A DNA stretch of 64,000 nt from Bacteriovorax sp. BSW11_IV (GTDB lineage: Bacteria; Bdellovibrionota; Bacteriovoracia; Bacteriovoracales; Bacteriovoracaceae): NCBI RefSeq assembly GCF_000447755.1, contig NZ_AUNE01000045.1, positions 1-64,000 of the forward strand, given 5' to 3'. The position numbers and the translations under genes are program-made. Below are positions 1 to 9,254 of the stretch, piece after piece. Within the stretch, counting starts at the first letter, position 1; every line of letters begins with the position of its first letter. The notes beneath the pieces were generated by a model that was given only the letters and a program-made list of their open reading frames with translations, was not told the DNA's origin and did no database searches.

Positions 1-1371
1 TAGGGTGAAGATGCGATTAGAGTTTCACCATCAATTTTTGTTACAAAACCAAATTTGTCATTGGCCTGTGAGTTGAGGGCCTTGTTGTACGATTCAAAAA
101 CCCACTGATTATCTTTAAAAAGGTAAGTTGAAATTGAACCAGCGTTAGGTGCATCAATATCATTTGGAAGTGGTTGTGTACTCCATGATGCATTTCCTGT
201 AGTTGAATCGCCATGTGCTGCGATTGCAATAGCGTTATGTGAGATAGAAACTTTACTACCAAAGTTTTGACTTTGATTTGAGTTTTCGGCTTTGAAATAT
301 GCTTCTTGCTCCCATAATGAATCAGAATTTCTTTTAAATAGATATGCTGAACCAGAGTTAGACATACCATTTGATTCTAAAAATGTAGTACCTACATGGA
401 CTCCAGAGAGATTGTTGTCTTCATATGGTGCACCTACAATTATTCTTTGGTCATAAATATCGACAGATGATCCAAAGTTATCCGAACTTCCTGGGTTTGA
501 GGCCTTGAAAAAGGCAGCGAGACTCCAAGTTGAACCATCTCGTTGATAGACATAGGCTGCACCGGAATTACTGAATGAGTTATTTGTGGAAGGAGAAGAA
601 CTATTAGATACACCCGATAAACTCGTATCTTCTTGAGGTGAACCGACAACAATTGTATTTTCATAGATAGCAACAGAAGTACCAAAGAGATCATTTGAAC
701 TATTGTTAATAGGTTTTATGTAAGCTTCTTGAATCCAGTTTACACCTGTTCGTTTATAGACATAAACGGCACCAGAGCCTGTGAACGAGTTATTTATTGA
801 TGCTGATGGACCATTAGTGATTCCTGATGTACTGGAATCTTCGCCCGGAACACCTACAACAATCGTGTCTTGATGGATATCAATATCAAAACCAAAAGAG
901 TCATTATCATCAGCATTTACGGATTGAAGATAGGCCTCTTGTGCCCATGTTGTTCCCGTTCTAGTAAAGATATAAACAGAACCACGATTATTGGCAACGT
1001 TGTCCGTACTTCCAATTGGGCCATTGATAATGACATTCGTTGATGAATCATCAAGAGTCGCTCCTACGATTAATGTGTCACCATTGATCGCAATTGAAGT
1101 ACCGAACTCATCGCCAGCATCAGGCGCAGTCGCTTTGATGTAGGCTTCTTGAACCCAAGTGTCACCAGTTCTTTTATAAACATAGACAGCACCACTATCT
1201 GCGCTAGAGTTGTCAGCACTTGAGCCTACGCCATTTGTAATTGTCGTTTGATTGCTGTCTTCTTTTGGCGCACCGACTACGATAGTGTCTCCGGATATAT
1301 CAGCACTAAATCCAAATGAATCATCAATTCCAGAGTTAGAGCTTTTAATAAAGGCTTCTTGATACCAACCT
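1..1371 (-). repeat. FG-GAP/integrin-like beta-propeller repeats
   Basis: About six complete units and the start of a seventh share DDxFGxSVxIxGDTIVVGAPxEDS, then GAVYVYKRTGxxWxQEAYIK, about 65-70 residues each. This is the FG-GAP/integrin-alpha-like pattern that forms one blade per repeat, so a seven-bladed propeller would close just beyond the edge. The DNA copies also resemble each other (for example recurrent tgtaxgcttcttg segments), which points to duplication within the gene. Confidence 0.75.
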
Positions 1372-4300
1372 TTTTTGATTGTTATCATGTGATTGGTTAA
1401 TGTCGCAGCAGAATTTGTAAAGCCCACAAAGTCTGAAATTAATCCTGCTCCAATATTGATCCCAATCACTCCTTCACCAGAAAGTCCACTTAGGGTTACG
1501 ATGAAGTTGGTATTATCCCCAGTGTTCGTTATGGTTATTGTTGATGCAGTAATATTTGAGCCTGATGCAAATTGAATATCAGAAGTCGTGAAACTTGTGG
1601 CATCAATTTCTTCAGAAAAAGTTACTCTGTATCTCAATGGTTCAATTGATGCAGGATTGGCCTGATTGATATCGCGTGAAATAGTAAGAGTAGGGATATC
1701 CTGATCGTATTTGACGATATTATCTACAGAGGTAGAGGGAAGATTTCGGTTGTAATATGGATCATAGACAGTGAAGCGCTCAATCACGGGAATAATTGTT
1801 CCACCACCATTAATACTCGTTGTTGTGATTAAGAAGTTTCTGTTGTCACCACAGTTTGTGATTGACCAATCTAAACCACCAGCGCCAGCTGTACCCATAT
1901 TTTTGATATCGGAAGTCGTAAATGAACTAGTGAGAATTTCCTCTGAAAAAGTTACGAGGTAGTTAATACTTGGATCATTTGTAAATGAAATCTGAGTTGA
2001 AACGATCGGACAAGAACCGACAACTCCACCAGGGTGTTTTTCAATTGCTACACTTGGAGCTGTGATATCAAAGTAGATCGAATTATTTATACTAGTAGAA
2101 GCGCTTCCTAAATTATTAAAAATATCTTCAACAAGATTTGCTCCAATTGTCGGTTGGATGAATCCATCACCTTCAACAGCGATGGCCTCTAAAAGAAAGG
2201 TCATGTTGTCGCCACAATTAGTGATAGACCAACTAAGATTTCCACTTCCCCCTGAACCAGCATTTGAAATATCACTTAAATCAAACGTTTCAGGAAGAAT
2301 AACTTCATCAAATTGAACCAAATACTTAAGGGATAGTTCTCGTGTGATTTCTTCTTGCACTGGAATAAGTGCACAGTTTCCGTAAGTACCACCTGGATAA
2401 ATTTCAATTGAGACTTCAGGACCTTTTACATCATATAAAACAGAGTTATCAACAGAACTTGAGGCCAAGTTGATATTACCCGCAATATCATTAACCATAT
2501 TTGCGGGTAGAGTCGGTTGAATTGTTCCATCTCCAGTTATCGCATTTGCACTAACTAAGAAATTCAAATTATCCCCACACGAAGTAATATTCCATGTGAG
2601 TGCAGTAGAACCACCTGTTCCTACGTTTACGATATCTGAAGCTGTAAAAGTAGAGGGATCAATCGGATTATCAAAAGTTAAAATATAATTGATATCGAGG
2701 GCCGCTACAGGATCAGCTTGTGTAGTGATATTTGGACATGAGCCAATAACTCCACCAGGGTGTTGCTCTATGGTTGGATTGATGGCCAAAGAACTGTAAA
2801 GAACACTTCCATCACTACTACTTGATTCATTGTTAAAGTTTCCTAGTGTGTCTTGAATAGTGTTGGCCAAAATCTTAGGCCATATAGTTCCACCGCCTAC
2901 GATTGCAGTAGTTGTGAGAAGATAATTTCTTTGATCACCACATGATGTAATATTCCAACTCAGGGTTGTCCCGCCACCAGTTCCAATATTACTGATATCA
3001 CCGATTGTGAATGTTGAATTCGTGATTTGTTTTGAAAAAGTGATGAGATAATTTATTGTCTGTGAACTCGTCGGATCAACTTGTGCAGTAATATTTGGAC
3101 AGCTTCCAACGACACCTCCAGGGTGTTGATTAATAACTACATATGGACCCGCATTATCAAAAGTAACTTGGTTATCAACGCCATAAGTTGGAAGAGCATT
3201 ACTATTGCCGGCCTTGTCATAAACTTTACCGGCCTGCATATTTGGAATGATTGTTCCTGAAGTACCTACGGCAGTTGCTTGCAATGTAAAATTTTGATCG
3301 TCACCAGAGTTCACAATCGACCAAGAAGAAACGTAGGCACTGGCTCCAGAGTTTAAGTAAATATCATCAGTCGTAAATGATGTTGGATCTATGGCCTCAT
3401 TGAATACAACATCAAAGAGGATAGGCGTTGTGGCCGTAGGATCTTGCTGAGTAGGTCTTTGAGAGAATATTACACTTGGTGCAGTGGTATCATATCTGAC
3501 ATTATTTCCATTTCCAGTAGGAATACTTGCTGGGAAGTCCTGTCCACCTAGAGCTTTAACTGTATTGGCATTTAGCGAAGGAATGACTGTACCATCATTA
3601 CTTGCTGTAAGGGCCTTTAGGATAAAATTCTTACTATCTCCAGAATCTGTAATTTCCCAAGTAATACCTGTAACTGTCCCATTTTGAATAATATCAGATG
3701 TACTGAGAGTTGCTTGATCGACAACAGTATTAAATGTAATTAGAAATTCAATGGGCAAACTATTTGTACTTGCATTCACTCCGTGAGATGAAGCAATTGT
3801 CGGTGCTGCGATCAGAGTATTGTCTACTGTAACAATATTATCTGCACCATAGATCGGACTTGTATTAAAGTTTCCTGCCAAGTCTCTAACAACTCCTGCA
3901 GTCATTCTTGGTGAGATGGTTCCACTTGAACCGATTGAGACGGCTTCGATAACAAAATTCTGTCCATCTCCTGTGTTAATAACGTTCCAGCTTCCAACTG
4001 TGTTTGTTGAAGAACCATCAAGAACAATATCTAAACTTGAAAATGAACTCGTATCTATGGGCTCACTAAATTGCACATCGAATCGAACTGGTGCTCCCCC
4101 TGTGGGATCATCTTGATCAGCTCTTTGGGCAATTGTCATTGTTGGAGAGATTGAGTCAAAGGTTACGGTATTATTTAATGAAGATGAAGGAGTATTATTT
4201 TTTAGAGAAACAGTTTGAACAGAGGATGCACTCAATCGGGGAATGATGGTCCCTTGTCCAGTGATCGCTGTTGTTTGCAATTTAAAGTGAGTACTACTAC

Positions 4301-5024
4301 CACAATTTGTAATTGACCAATTTAGAGTTGTTGCCCCACCTGTTCCATTATTAATAATGTCGGAAGTTGTAAATGTTGAGGGGTCAATAGGGTTGTTGAA
4401 AACGACTTCGTATTCTATGAGCTGTGAATTCGTAATACTTGGAGTTGTAGAAAAGGTACAACTACCAACACTTTTGGCAGTGGCCTTTTCAATTGTGACG
4501 TTCAAAGATGTATTGACATAGGTAATGGAAGAATCAGTGCCTGAAGAATTGTTGTTCAAAAGTCCTGTAGCTGTTTCAACAGAGTTTGCAGCGATTGTTG
4601 GAATTACTGAACCATCACCTTCAATTGTATTAACGACTAGTTGAAAGTTTTGATTGTCTCCACAATCAACAAGGCTCCAATTTAAGTTTAAGCTACCTCC
4701 CTTTCCAGAGTTCGTAATGTCAGAAATATCAAATGATGTAGGGTCAATTGATTCCGAAAACGAAATTTTGAAAGAGTTTCCAGCTGTTGTTGATGGGTCG
4801 AGAGTTTCTGTGAAAGTACATGATCCGATAGTTTCGTTAATGGCCTGATTGATTTCGACATTTAAAGTTGGACCGGGAGTAGGGCCGCCGGAAGGAACTT
4901 CTTCACTATTGTCGCCACCGAATAATTGATTAGACGTAGGGAGGCTAACTCTAATTTTAGAGTTATCACAGCTAGAATAGAGAGCTATCATTGTTAATAG
5001 GAGAAGAATCTTTAAAAACTTAAT
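1..5024 (-). CDS. Giant surface lipoprotein, Ig-like repeats then FG-GAP-like repeats (partial, cut by left edge)
   Basis: A minus-strand frame stays open from about 5024 to the left edge, giving about 1,674 codons with no stop, so the C-terminus lies outside. The predicted N-terminus is a signal peptide with lysines at residues 2 and 5, a leucine-rich core and a Ser-Ser-Cys lipobox-like end near residue 19. A Gly/Pro/Ser linker follows, then ten repeats of about 115 residues (4860-1372) and FG-GAP/beta-propeller-like repeats (1371-1). The start is odd: the in-frame ATG (4991) leaves only seven residues before the cysteine. A full signal peptide needs an ATT codon at 5024, preceded by an AGTAGGG sequence; an in-frame TAA lies just upstream. 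The likely role is a cell-surface adhesin or scaffold. No specific ligand can be inferred. Confidence 0.85.
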   Translation of the reverse strand, partial: MKFLKILLLLTMIALYSSCDNSKIRVSLPTSNQLFGGDNSEEVPSGGPTPGPTLNVEINQAINETIGSCTFTETLDPSTTAGNSFKISFSESIDPTSFDISDITNSGKGGSLNLNWSLVDCGDNQNFQLVVNTIEGDGSVIPTIAANSVETATGLLNNNSSGTDSSITYVNTSLNVTIEKATAKSVGSCTFSTTPSITNSQLIEYEVVFNNPIDPSTFTTSDIINNGTGGATTLNWSITNCGSSTHFKLQTTAITGQGTIIPRLSASSVQTVSLKNNTPSSSLNNTVTFDSISPTMTIAQRADQDDPTGGAPVRFDVQFSEPIDTSSFSSLDIVLDGSSTNTVGSWNVINTGDGQNFVIEAVSIGSSGTISPRMTAGVVRDLAGNFNTSPIYGADNIVTVDNTLIAAPTIASSHGVNASTNSLPIEFLITFNTVVDQATLSTSDIIQNGTVTGITWEITDSGDSKNFILKALTASNDGTVIPSLNANTVKALGGQDFPASIPTGNGNNVRYDTTAPSVIFSQRPTQQDPTATTPILFDVVFNEAIDPTSFTTDDIYLNSGASAYVSSWSIVNSGDDQNFTLQATAVGTSGTIIPNMQAGKVYDKAGNSNALPTYGVDNQVTFDNAGPYVVINQHPGGVVGSCPNITAQVDPTSSQTINYLITFSKQITNSTFTIGDISNIGTGGGTTLSWNITSCGDQRNYLLTTTAIVGGGTIWPKILANTIQDTLGNFNNESSSSDGSVLYSSLAINPTIEQHPGGVIGSCPNITTQADPVAALDINYILTFDNPIDPSTFTASDIVNVGTGGSTALTWNITSCGDNLNFLVSANAITGDGTIQPTLPANMVNDIAGNINLASSSVDNSVLYDVKGPEVSIEIYPGGTYGNCALIPVQEEITRELSLKYLVQFDEVILPETFDLSDISNAGSGGSGNLSWSITNCGDNMTFLLEAIAVEGDGFIQPTIGANLVEDIFNNLGSASTSINNSIYFDITAPSVAIEKHPGGVVGSCPIVSTQISFTNDPSINYLVTFSEEILTSSFTTSDIKNMGTAGAGGLDWSITNCGDNRNFLITTTSINGGGTIIPVIERFTVYDPYYNRNLPSTSVDNIVKYDQDIPTLTISRDINQANPASIEPLRYRVTFSEEIDATSFTTSDIQFASGSNITASTITITNTGDNTNFIVTLSGLSGEGVIGINIGAGLISDFVGFTNSAATLTNHMITIKKGWYQEAFIKSSNSGIDDSFGFSADISGDTIVVGAPKEDSNQTTITNGVGSSADNSSADSGAVYVYKRTGDTWVQEAYIKATAPDAGDEFGTSIAINGDTLIVGATLDDSSTNVIINGPIGSTDNVANNRGSVYIFTRTGTTWAQEAYLQSVNADDNDSFGFDIDIHQDTIVVGVPGEDSSTSGITNGPSASINNSFTGSGAVYVYKRTGVNWIQEAYIKPINNSSNDLFGTSVAIYENTIVVGSPQEDTSLSGVSNSSSPSTNNSFSNSGAAYVYQRDGSTWSLAAFFKASNPGSSDNFGSSVDIYDQRIIVGAPYEDNNLSGVHVGTTFLESNGMSNSGSAYLFKRNSDSLWEQEAYFKAENSNQSQNFGSKVSISHNAIAIAAHGDSTTGNASWSTQPLPNDIDAPNAGSISTYLFKDNQWVFESYNKALNSQANDKFGFVTKIDGETLIASSP
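1372..4860 (-). repeat. Ten tandem Ig-like (beta-sandwich) domain repeats
   Basis: Within the giant lipoprotein, ten units share the pattern SFTTSDI - GTGG - LSWxIxxCGDNxxF - GxGTIxP - DxxGN - DNxVxYD. Six units (1, 2, 6, 7, 8, 9) carry one cysteine near the unit start (GSC) and one in the NCGDN/SCGDN position. Four units (3, 4, 5, 10) lack both. This suggests one disulfide per cysteine-bearing unit. Such units resemble bacterial Ig-like or cadherin-like extracellular domains; the exact family was not checked. Confidence 0.8.
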
Positions 5025-5211
5025 GTTGAACCCTACTTCTTTTTAAGTTTTGTTTTCGCTACCCATCAACGCAATTTATTTGCGCTTCCTAAATTATAAA
5101 TTTTTATTGAAATTCTTTCACAAATAGAGTTTCGTTACGTGTTAAAAAGGTTGAAGAGTGCCCTAATGTCAGGCGGTTAAGTGAGGTGTAGGGGGTTTTT
5201 GTTGAGAATAT

Positions 5212-5244
5212 TTTGCCTAATGAGTGAGCTAAAAAATAGGCAAA
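5212..5244. other. Inverted repeat in the 291-bp gap between two lipoprotein genes
   Basis: An 8-bp inverted repeat (TTTGCCTA / TAGGCAAA, 5212-5219 and 5237-5244, 17-base loop) lies between the stop of the propeller lipoprotein and the start of the giant lipoprotein. It could end the upstream minus-strand transcript, but the loop is long and no U-run follows directly. I saw no gene in 5025-5315. Confidence 0.3.
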
Positions 5245-5315
5245 TACGAATAATTGAGGTCCAAACTTGTTGGATTCTGATGACCTTTAGTCATTTAGTG
5301 GTATGTCGAAATTAT

Positions 5316-7289
5316 CTAAGAAGCAAAGACAGTTGCGAACCATTTAGAGAGAATTTTTCGGTTTCCAGATTTGGTGTTGATTTTGAAGAGTTCGCCATTG
5401 GACTCAACATAGATGTACGTTCTGTCTTTGTTTATCCATATTGCATTGATTTTTGAAGGAATAATATTTCCTTTCCCTTTTTTATAAGGAGTACTGATAG
5501 ACGCTTCGTTACCTGTTGTCGCATCTAATTCTGTAATATCACCATTGAGAGCTATGATGAATTGATTTTCATTGTCCGTTGAAAGCACTAGCGGCTGGTT
5601 AAAATCTAGGTCGAAGTTAAGTAATAGAGCATCAGTTTTTGTCGTTCTTTGAAGTGTTACAAGGTCTATCTCGACAAAACCAGAAGTTGAACAATTGAAT
5701 GAATAGAGTTTTGTTTCGCTTTGGTTAATTGTAAAATCTTTTGGCCCACACAAAGAAACACCACTTCCAACTCCAGAATTGTCGGCAATTTTTATAAAAC
5801 TTCCGTTGTCTACATCGAGGCGATATATTTCGTCATTAAATTGACTCGTAAAATAGAGATATTGATTCGTCGGGCCTAATTTCATTAAGGAAAATGTTGC
5901 GAATGGAAAAGACGGTGAAGACGTAGCGTCGATGATTATTGTTCTATTTCCTGTGGCAATTTCAACTTTCAATACATATTGAGACTTTTGCCCAAAATAA
6001 TAAATGAAGTTGTCATCACTCGTAATTGCAATCTGCGGGTTGTCTTCATTATCGTAAAGTGGTCCTGTCCCTAGAGAGTTATCAGATGTGATTGATCTAT
6101 TTCCAGTTTGGGGATTAACTTCTTTGATACCAAGTTCATAAGTCGATGAAAAAAAGATTCTCGATTCATCTGAAGTTACTACCATTGATGAACTTTTGAT
6201 TATATTGGGGCCACTTGCGGTGTAACCAGAAGCGACTAAAGATCCTGATGGTGCTGTCAAATTCATTTTGTAGATTAAGGGACTATTGCTCCCTCCATTT
6301 AAAAAAGCAAAAGATTTGTCAAAAGGATCGAGTGTAAATCCTCTGTAGTTGAAGATGTCAAATCCAGGAATATCGCCATCATCAAAGAGAACAACTCTAT
6401 CACCTGTTGTTTTATCTACTTCGAAAATATATCTTTCAGCATATGCATAAAGATAATTGTTATCAAATTGTTCTATATTTAAAATATTTCTGAAAATGAA
6501 TGATGTTCCTGTTCCAATATCGTAGTTTGAAAAAAGAGATTTGTTTCCAGTTGTTAAATTAACTTTAAAAATATACCCCTGTGAGAATGGTGTGAAATAG
6601 CCATAATCTGTAATGTAAGCTTCATCGTTCAGCTCATCAACATAGATATCTTTCGGCGAATTAAATAAAGAACCGCCTGTTCCAATTGCGTTACTTGAAA
6701 TTAGCGTAGCTAAACTTGATGTGAGGTTTAATCTTATCAATGATTGAGAACCACCATCTAAGATATAAAGATTTTCACAGGCCATATCGAGACGAGCACC
6801 ATTGGGGAATTGAAGTTCTGCGATATTTGAATCTGTTGAAGTAATAACAGATGTCACTTTTGTAGAAAGATCTATTTTTAAAAATTCAGTAACATCTGTC
6901 TGTGTATTTTGAACTTCTAGAATTCCAAAGTTTTGAGAAGTACAGAGGTAGAGTTGCTTCATTCTTTTGTAATCAGAAGACTGCAATTCATAACGTAGAA
7001 AAATAGGATTGTGCACACCTGATGTTGTATTAAGTTCAAAAATGGCCTGCGCATTATTATCGAGAAAGTAAGACTTGTTATCTACACTATTTGTCTGAAT
7101 GAGTCCTGGAGCAGAAAGGATGTAATTAAAATTATCATCTTCTGTTGCATCGGAATCATTGTTTGCATCGGAAGATTTTCCAGCAGAAGAATTGCCAAGA
7201 ACTTTTTCAAAGGACACGGTAATGTTTGAGTTTATACAGGACGTAAACCCAAGTGCTAAAAATAGAATATAAATTAAGCCTCTACCCAT
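5316..7289 (-). CDS. Beta-propeller lipoprotein with TGNR repeats
   Basis: A 657-residue predicted lipoprotein: basic N-terminus, hydrophobic core and Phe-Thr-Ser-Cys at residue 18. After a Ser/Asp/Asn-rich linker (about 32-53), about twelve repeats follow the pattern Y-hydrophobic-K-V-N-x-x-T-G-N-R-x-x-hydrophobic-S, several followed by a GTG segment. This is typical of NHL/TolB-like propeller blades, and twelve blades could form two six-bladed propellers. The protein should sit on the outer membrane or cell surface. No catalytic motif is visible. It is in the same direction as the giant lipoprotein, 291 bp upstream of it. No clear ribosome-binding site precedes the ATG. Function unknown. 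Confidence 0.75.
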   Translation of the reverse strand: MGRGLIYILFLALGFTSCINSNITVSFEKVLGNSSAGKSSDANNDSDATEDDNFNYILSAPGLIQTNSVDNKSYFLDNNAQAIFELNTTSGVHNPIFLRYELQSSDYKRMKQLYLCTSQNFGILEVQNTQTDVTEFLKIDLSTKVTSVITSTDSNIAELQFPNGARLDMACENLYILDGGSQSLIRLNLTSSLATLISSNAIGTGGSLFNSPKDIYVDELNDEAYITDYGYFTPFSQGYIFKVNLTTGNKSLFSNYDIGTGTSFIFRNILNIEQFDNNYLYAYAERYIFEVDKTTGDRVVLFDDGDIPGFDIFNYRGFTLDPFDKSFAFLNGGSNSPLIYKMNLTAPSGSLVASGYTASGPNIIKSSSMVVTSDESRIFFSSTYELGIKEVNPQTGNRSITSDNSLGTGPLYDNEDNPQIAITSDDNFIYYFGQKSQYVLKVEIATGNRTIIIDATSSPSFPFATFSLMKLGPTNQYLYFTSQFNDEIYRLDVDNGSFIKIADNSGVGSGVSLCGPKDFTINQSETKLYSFNCSTSGFVEIDLVTLQRTTKTDALLLNFDLDFNQPLVLSTDNENQFIIALNGDITELDATTGNEASISTPYKKGKGNIIPSKINAIWINKDRTYIYVESNGELFKINTKSGNRKILSKWFATVFAS

Positions 7290-7532
7290 AACTATATTAT
7301 CGGTGTGTTTTCAAACTTTAGTTAAGGACCATTGAAAATCATATGAGTCAGTGTGGCAAAAATGAAAATTCCACAACAATGGAATGGATAATTTATTGTT
7401 AATAGGTGAGGTGCGCTAATTGACCGTACAGTGCTTTTAAGGCTTAAGCGGGGATCACTTAGCATCTTTTGGAGGCATTTACCTTATATTAGGCCCTTGA
7501 AGGAACGTGATTGATTAGGGTATTTTAATTAG

Positions 7533-8573
7533 ATGAAAATATACGGTTTTACCCTTCTAAGAAATGGAATTAAGTTCGATTACAGTTTTCGCGAGTGCTT
7601 AAAAAGCTTATCGCCTCTGGTGGATAAGATTTATATCGCCGTTGGAGATTGTGATGATGGCACAAAAGAGGCCCTAAAAGAATTTGATAATCTCGTCATC
7701 ATCGACACTATCTGGGATCCAGCCATCATGGGTGATGGTGGACAGATTCTTTCACAACAAACGAATATTGCTCTTGAAGCTCTACGTAAAGATCATGGTG
7801 CAGAAAATGATGCTTGGGGATTTTATCTTCAATGTGATGAACTTTTGCATGAAGATGAGATTGAAAGAATTAGGCATGATATTGAAGAGGCCCAGAAAAC
7901 GGGTTGCGATGCGGCTCGATTTAGATATTTCCATTTTTGGCAAAGCCATTACGAGATCGCTCTTTCAAGAAGATGGTATCCTCATGAAGTGCGTGCCGTA
8001 AAACTTAATTCAAATATCCAAAGCTACGGGGACGCTCAGGGCTTCAGTGGCATCACAAAGGCCTATGAGTCAGAATGTAGAATTCTTCATTATGGTCACG
8101 TTCGTGAAGCGGGAAGTTATGCTGAAAAGCAAAAGCTCCTTATTCAAATGATTCGCCCAGCTGAAAAGTTCAAAAAATATTTCAATCGTGAGAAAAAAGC
8201 ATTCGCTGCTACAGAAACGGCCAAAGTTCTCATGAAGCATCCTGCAGTCATGCAAAAACGTATCGAGAGAATGGGTGAGCCATACTCATTTGATACTCGT
8301 GAGATTGTTTATGTTGTCGGAGATTGGACTGAATTTTCTGATGAGCTTGTTGCGAGTATAAATGCTAAAGAAGTTCATTTCGTTAGCTCGACAGAAGAAG
8401 TTCCTTTTGAACACAGATTCAAAAATATGGTAGTCATGAATCCAAGTCTTATGGATCGCTTCCAATATAGTCAGAAAAAAGACTTCAATATGAAGTCTGA
8501 TTTCGCAAGACCTTGGGGAAAAGATCTAGAACTACTTATGAGATTGTCTGCGATTGGCGTCTCTCAAAGATAG
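7533..8573 (+). CDS. Glycosyltransferase, GT2-like
   Basis: This 346-residue soluble protein has a GT-A fold signature: an N-terminal beta strand leading to GDCDDGT (about 38-44) and an acidic YLQCDE motif (about 98-103) in the place of the metal-binding DxD of GT2 enzymes. It should transfer a sugar from a nucleotide donor, but acceptor and donor cannot be read from the sequence. It stands alone between lipoprotein genes, 2 kb before the polysaccharide locus, and ends in a strong terminator hairpin, so it is probably monocistronic. It might modify a protein or lipid rather than the O-chain. A 243-bp gap precedes it, in which I see no further gene. Confidence 0.7.
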   Translation: MKIYGFTLLRNGIKFDYSFRECLKSLSPLVDKIYIAVGDCDDGTKEALKEFDNLVIIDTIWDPAIMGDGGQILSQQTNIALEALRKDHGAENDAWGFYLQCDELLHEDEIERIRHDIEEAQKTGCDAARFRYFHFWQSHYEIALSRRWYPHEVRAVKLNSNIQSYGDAQGFSGITKAYESECRILHYGHVREAGSYAEKQKLLIQMIRPAEKFKKYFNREKKAFAATETAKVLMKHPAVMQKRIERMGEPYSFDTREIVYVVGDWTEFSDELVASINAKEVHFVSSTEEVPFEHRFKNMVVMNPSLMDRFQYSQKKDFNMKSDFARPWGKDLELLMRLSAIGVSQR

Positions 8574-8625
8574 GTGCCACGTTCCCTAAATATATCTTTA
8601 GGGAACATGGCACATCTCTTTTTAT
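8574..8625 (+). terminator. Rho-independent terminator, possibly bidirectional
   Basis: A 17-bp stem with one mismatch (8574-8590 pairs with 8597-8613, 6-base loop), starting directly after the TAG stop, is followed by a T-rich run (8615-8625). The mismatch is C opposite A on the plus transcript and becomes a G-U wobble on the minus transcript. The hairpin lies between convergent genes. Confidence 0.8.
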
Positions 8626-9182
8626 TTATCACAACTATTGTAATCCACTTCAAATGATAGATTGGAATTATTAAATCCTGACGATGTCCAAGATGTGCCG
8701 TTAAAGATGTTAATATCTGAGACGGCGATTTTGGTTGGTGAAACGTAGGGGATCGTGAAAGAGCCGCCAGTTGGAGAGAGAACGAAGTAGTAGCTGTTTC
8801 CAACTTCAAAATAAATTTCAGATGAAAGCATGAATTCAATTTTCGTTCCTGTGTCACTACTTCCAAGGCCGGAAGTTACTGTCGTTGACCCAAGTAGCGT
8901 TCCTGTATCATTTGAGCCAGTGTCACCTTTGTAAACGTCTAGTTTAATCGCAGTAAGATTACTTGACTCCATTTGGAAGGTGACTTTATTGGAATAAATC
9001 TTAGTTCCAACAATGCCGTTCATGTGCATTCGTTGGGAAATTTTTTGAGTGGCCCCAACCGTAACAGAGCTTGTGTTGCCATAAAAGGTTTCTTTGTCTG
9101 GACAGGCGAAAATTGATTCAGGGTCAATTTCTCCACATGATTGGAGAAGAACAAATAAAGGTAGCAAAAATAATAACTTCAT
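8622..9182 (-). CDS. Small lipoprotein of unknown function
   Basis: This 186-residue protein begins with a lysine-led hydrophobic signal peptide ending in Leu-Gln-Ser-Cys (cysteine at residue 16), a good lipobox. The mature part is rich in Thr, Ser and Gly and reads as an all-beta domain (alternating strands such as KVTFQM and KLDVYKG, then a YYFVLSP strand). It resembles carbohydrate-binding-like or choice-of-anchor beta-sandwich domains, but I cannot name a family. Its stop codon lies in the T-run of the terminator shared with the convergent glycosyltransferase gene. Confidence 0.6.
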   Translation of the reverse strand: MKLLFLLPLFVLLQSCGEIDPESIFACPDKETFYGNTSSVTVGATQKISQRMHMNGIVGTKIYSNKVTFQMESSNLTAIKLDVYKGDTGSNDTGTLLGSTTVTSGLGSSDTGTKIEFMLSSEIYFEVGNSYYFVLSPTGGSFTIPYVSPTKIAVSDINIFNGTSWTSSGFNNSNLSFEVDYNSCDK

Positions 9183-9254
9183 ATCTCTATTGTATTCTTT
9201 TTGGAATTATTTTCACTATCTTTATTGTTAATTTATCTTAATCTAGCATTTTGA

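Noticed and set aside
41-694. Short minus-strand open frames at the left edge
   Set aside because: They are in other frames of the giant lipoprotein gene, whose own frame is open through this region and gives consistent FG-GAP repeats.
1393-4848. Several plus-strand frames of 60-67 residues
   Set aside because: They are antisense to the Ig-like repeats, have no ribosome sites or recognisable motifs, and recur only because the repeats recur.
1-4860. Repeated DNA as a CRISPR array
   Set aside because: Units are about 200-350 bases, in frame, and encode protein domains; there are no short identical repeats with uniform spacers.
5181-5456. Plus-strand 91-residue frame
   Set aside because: It overlaps the end of the propeller lipoprotein antisense and has no motif or supporting ribosome site.
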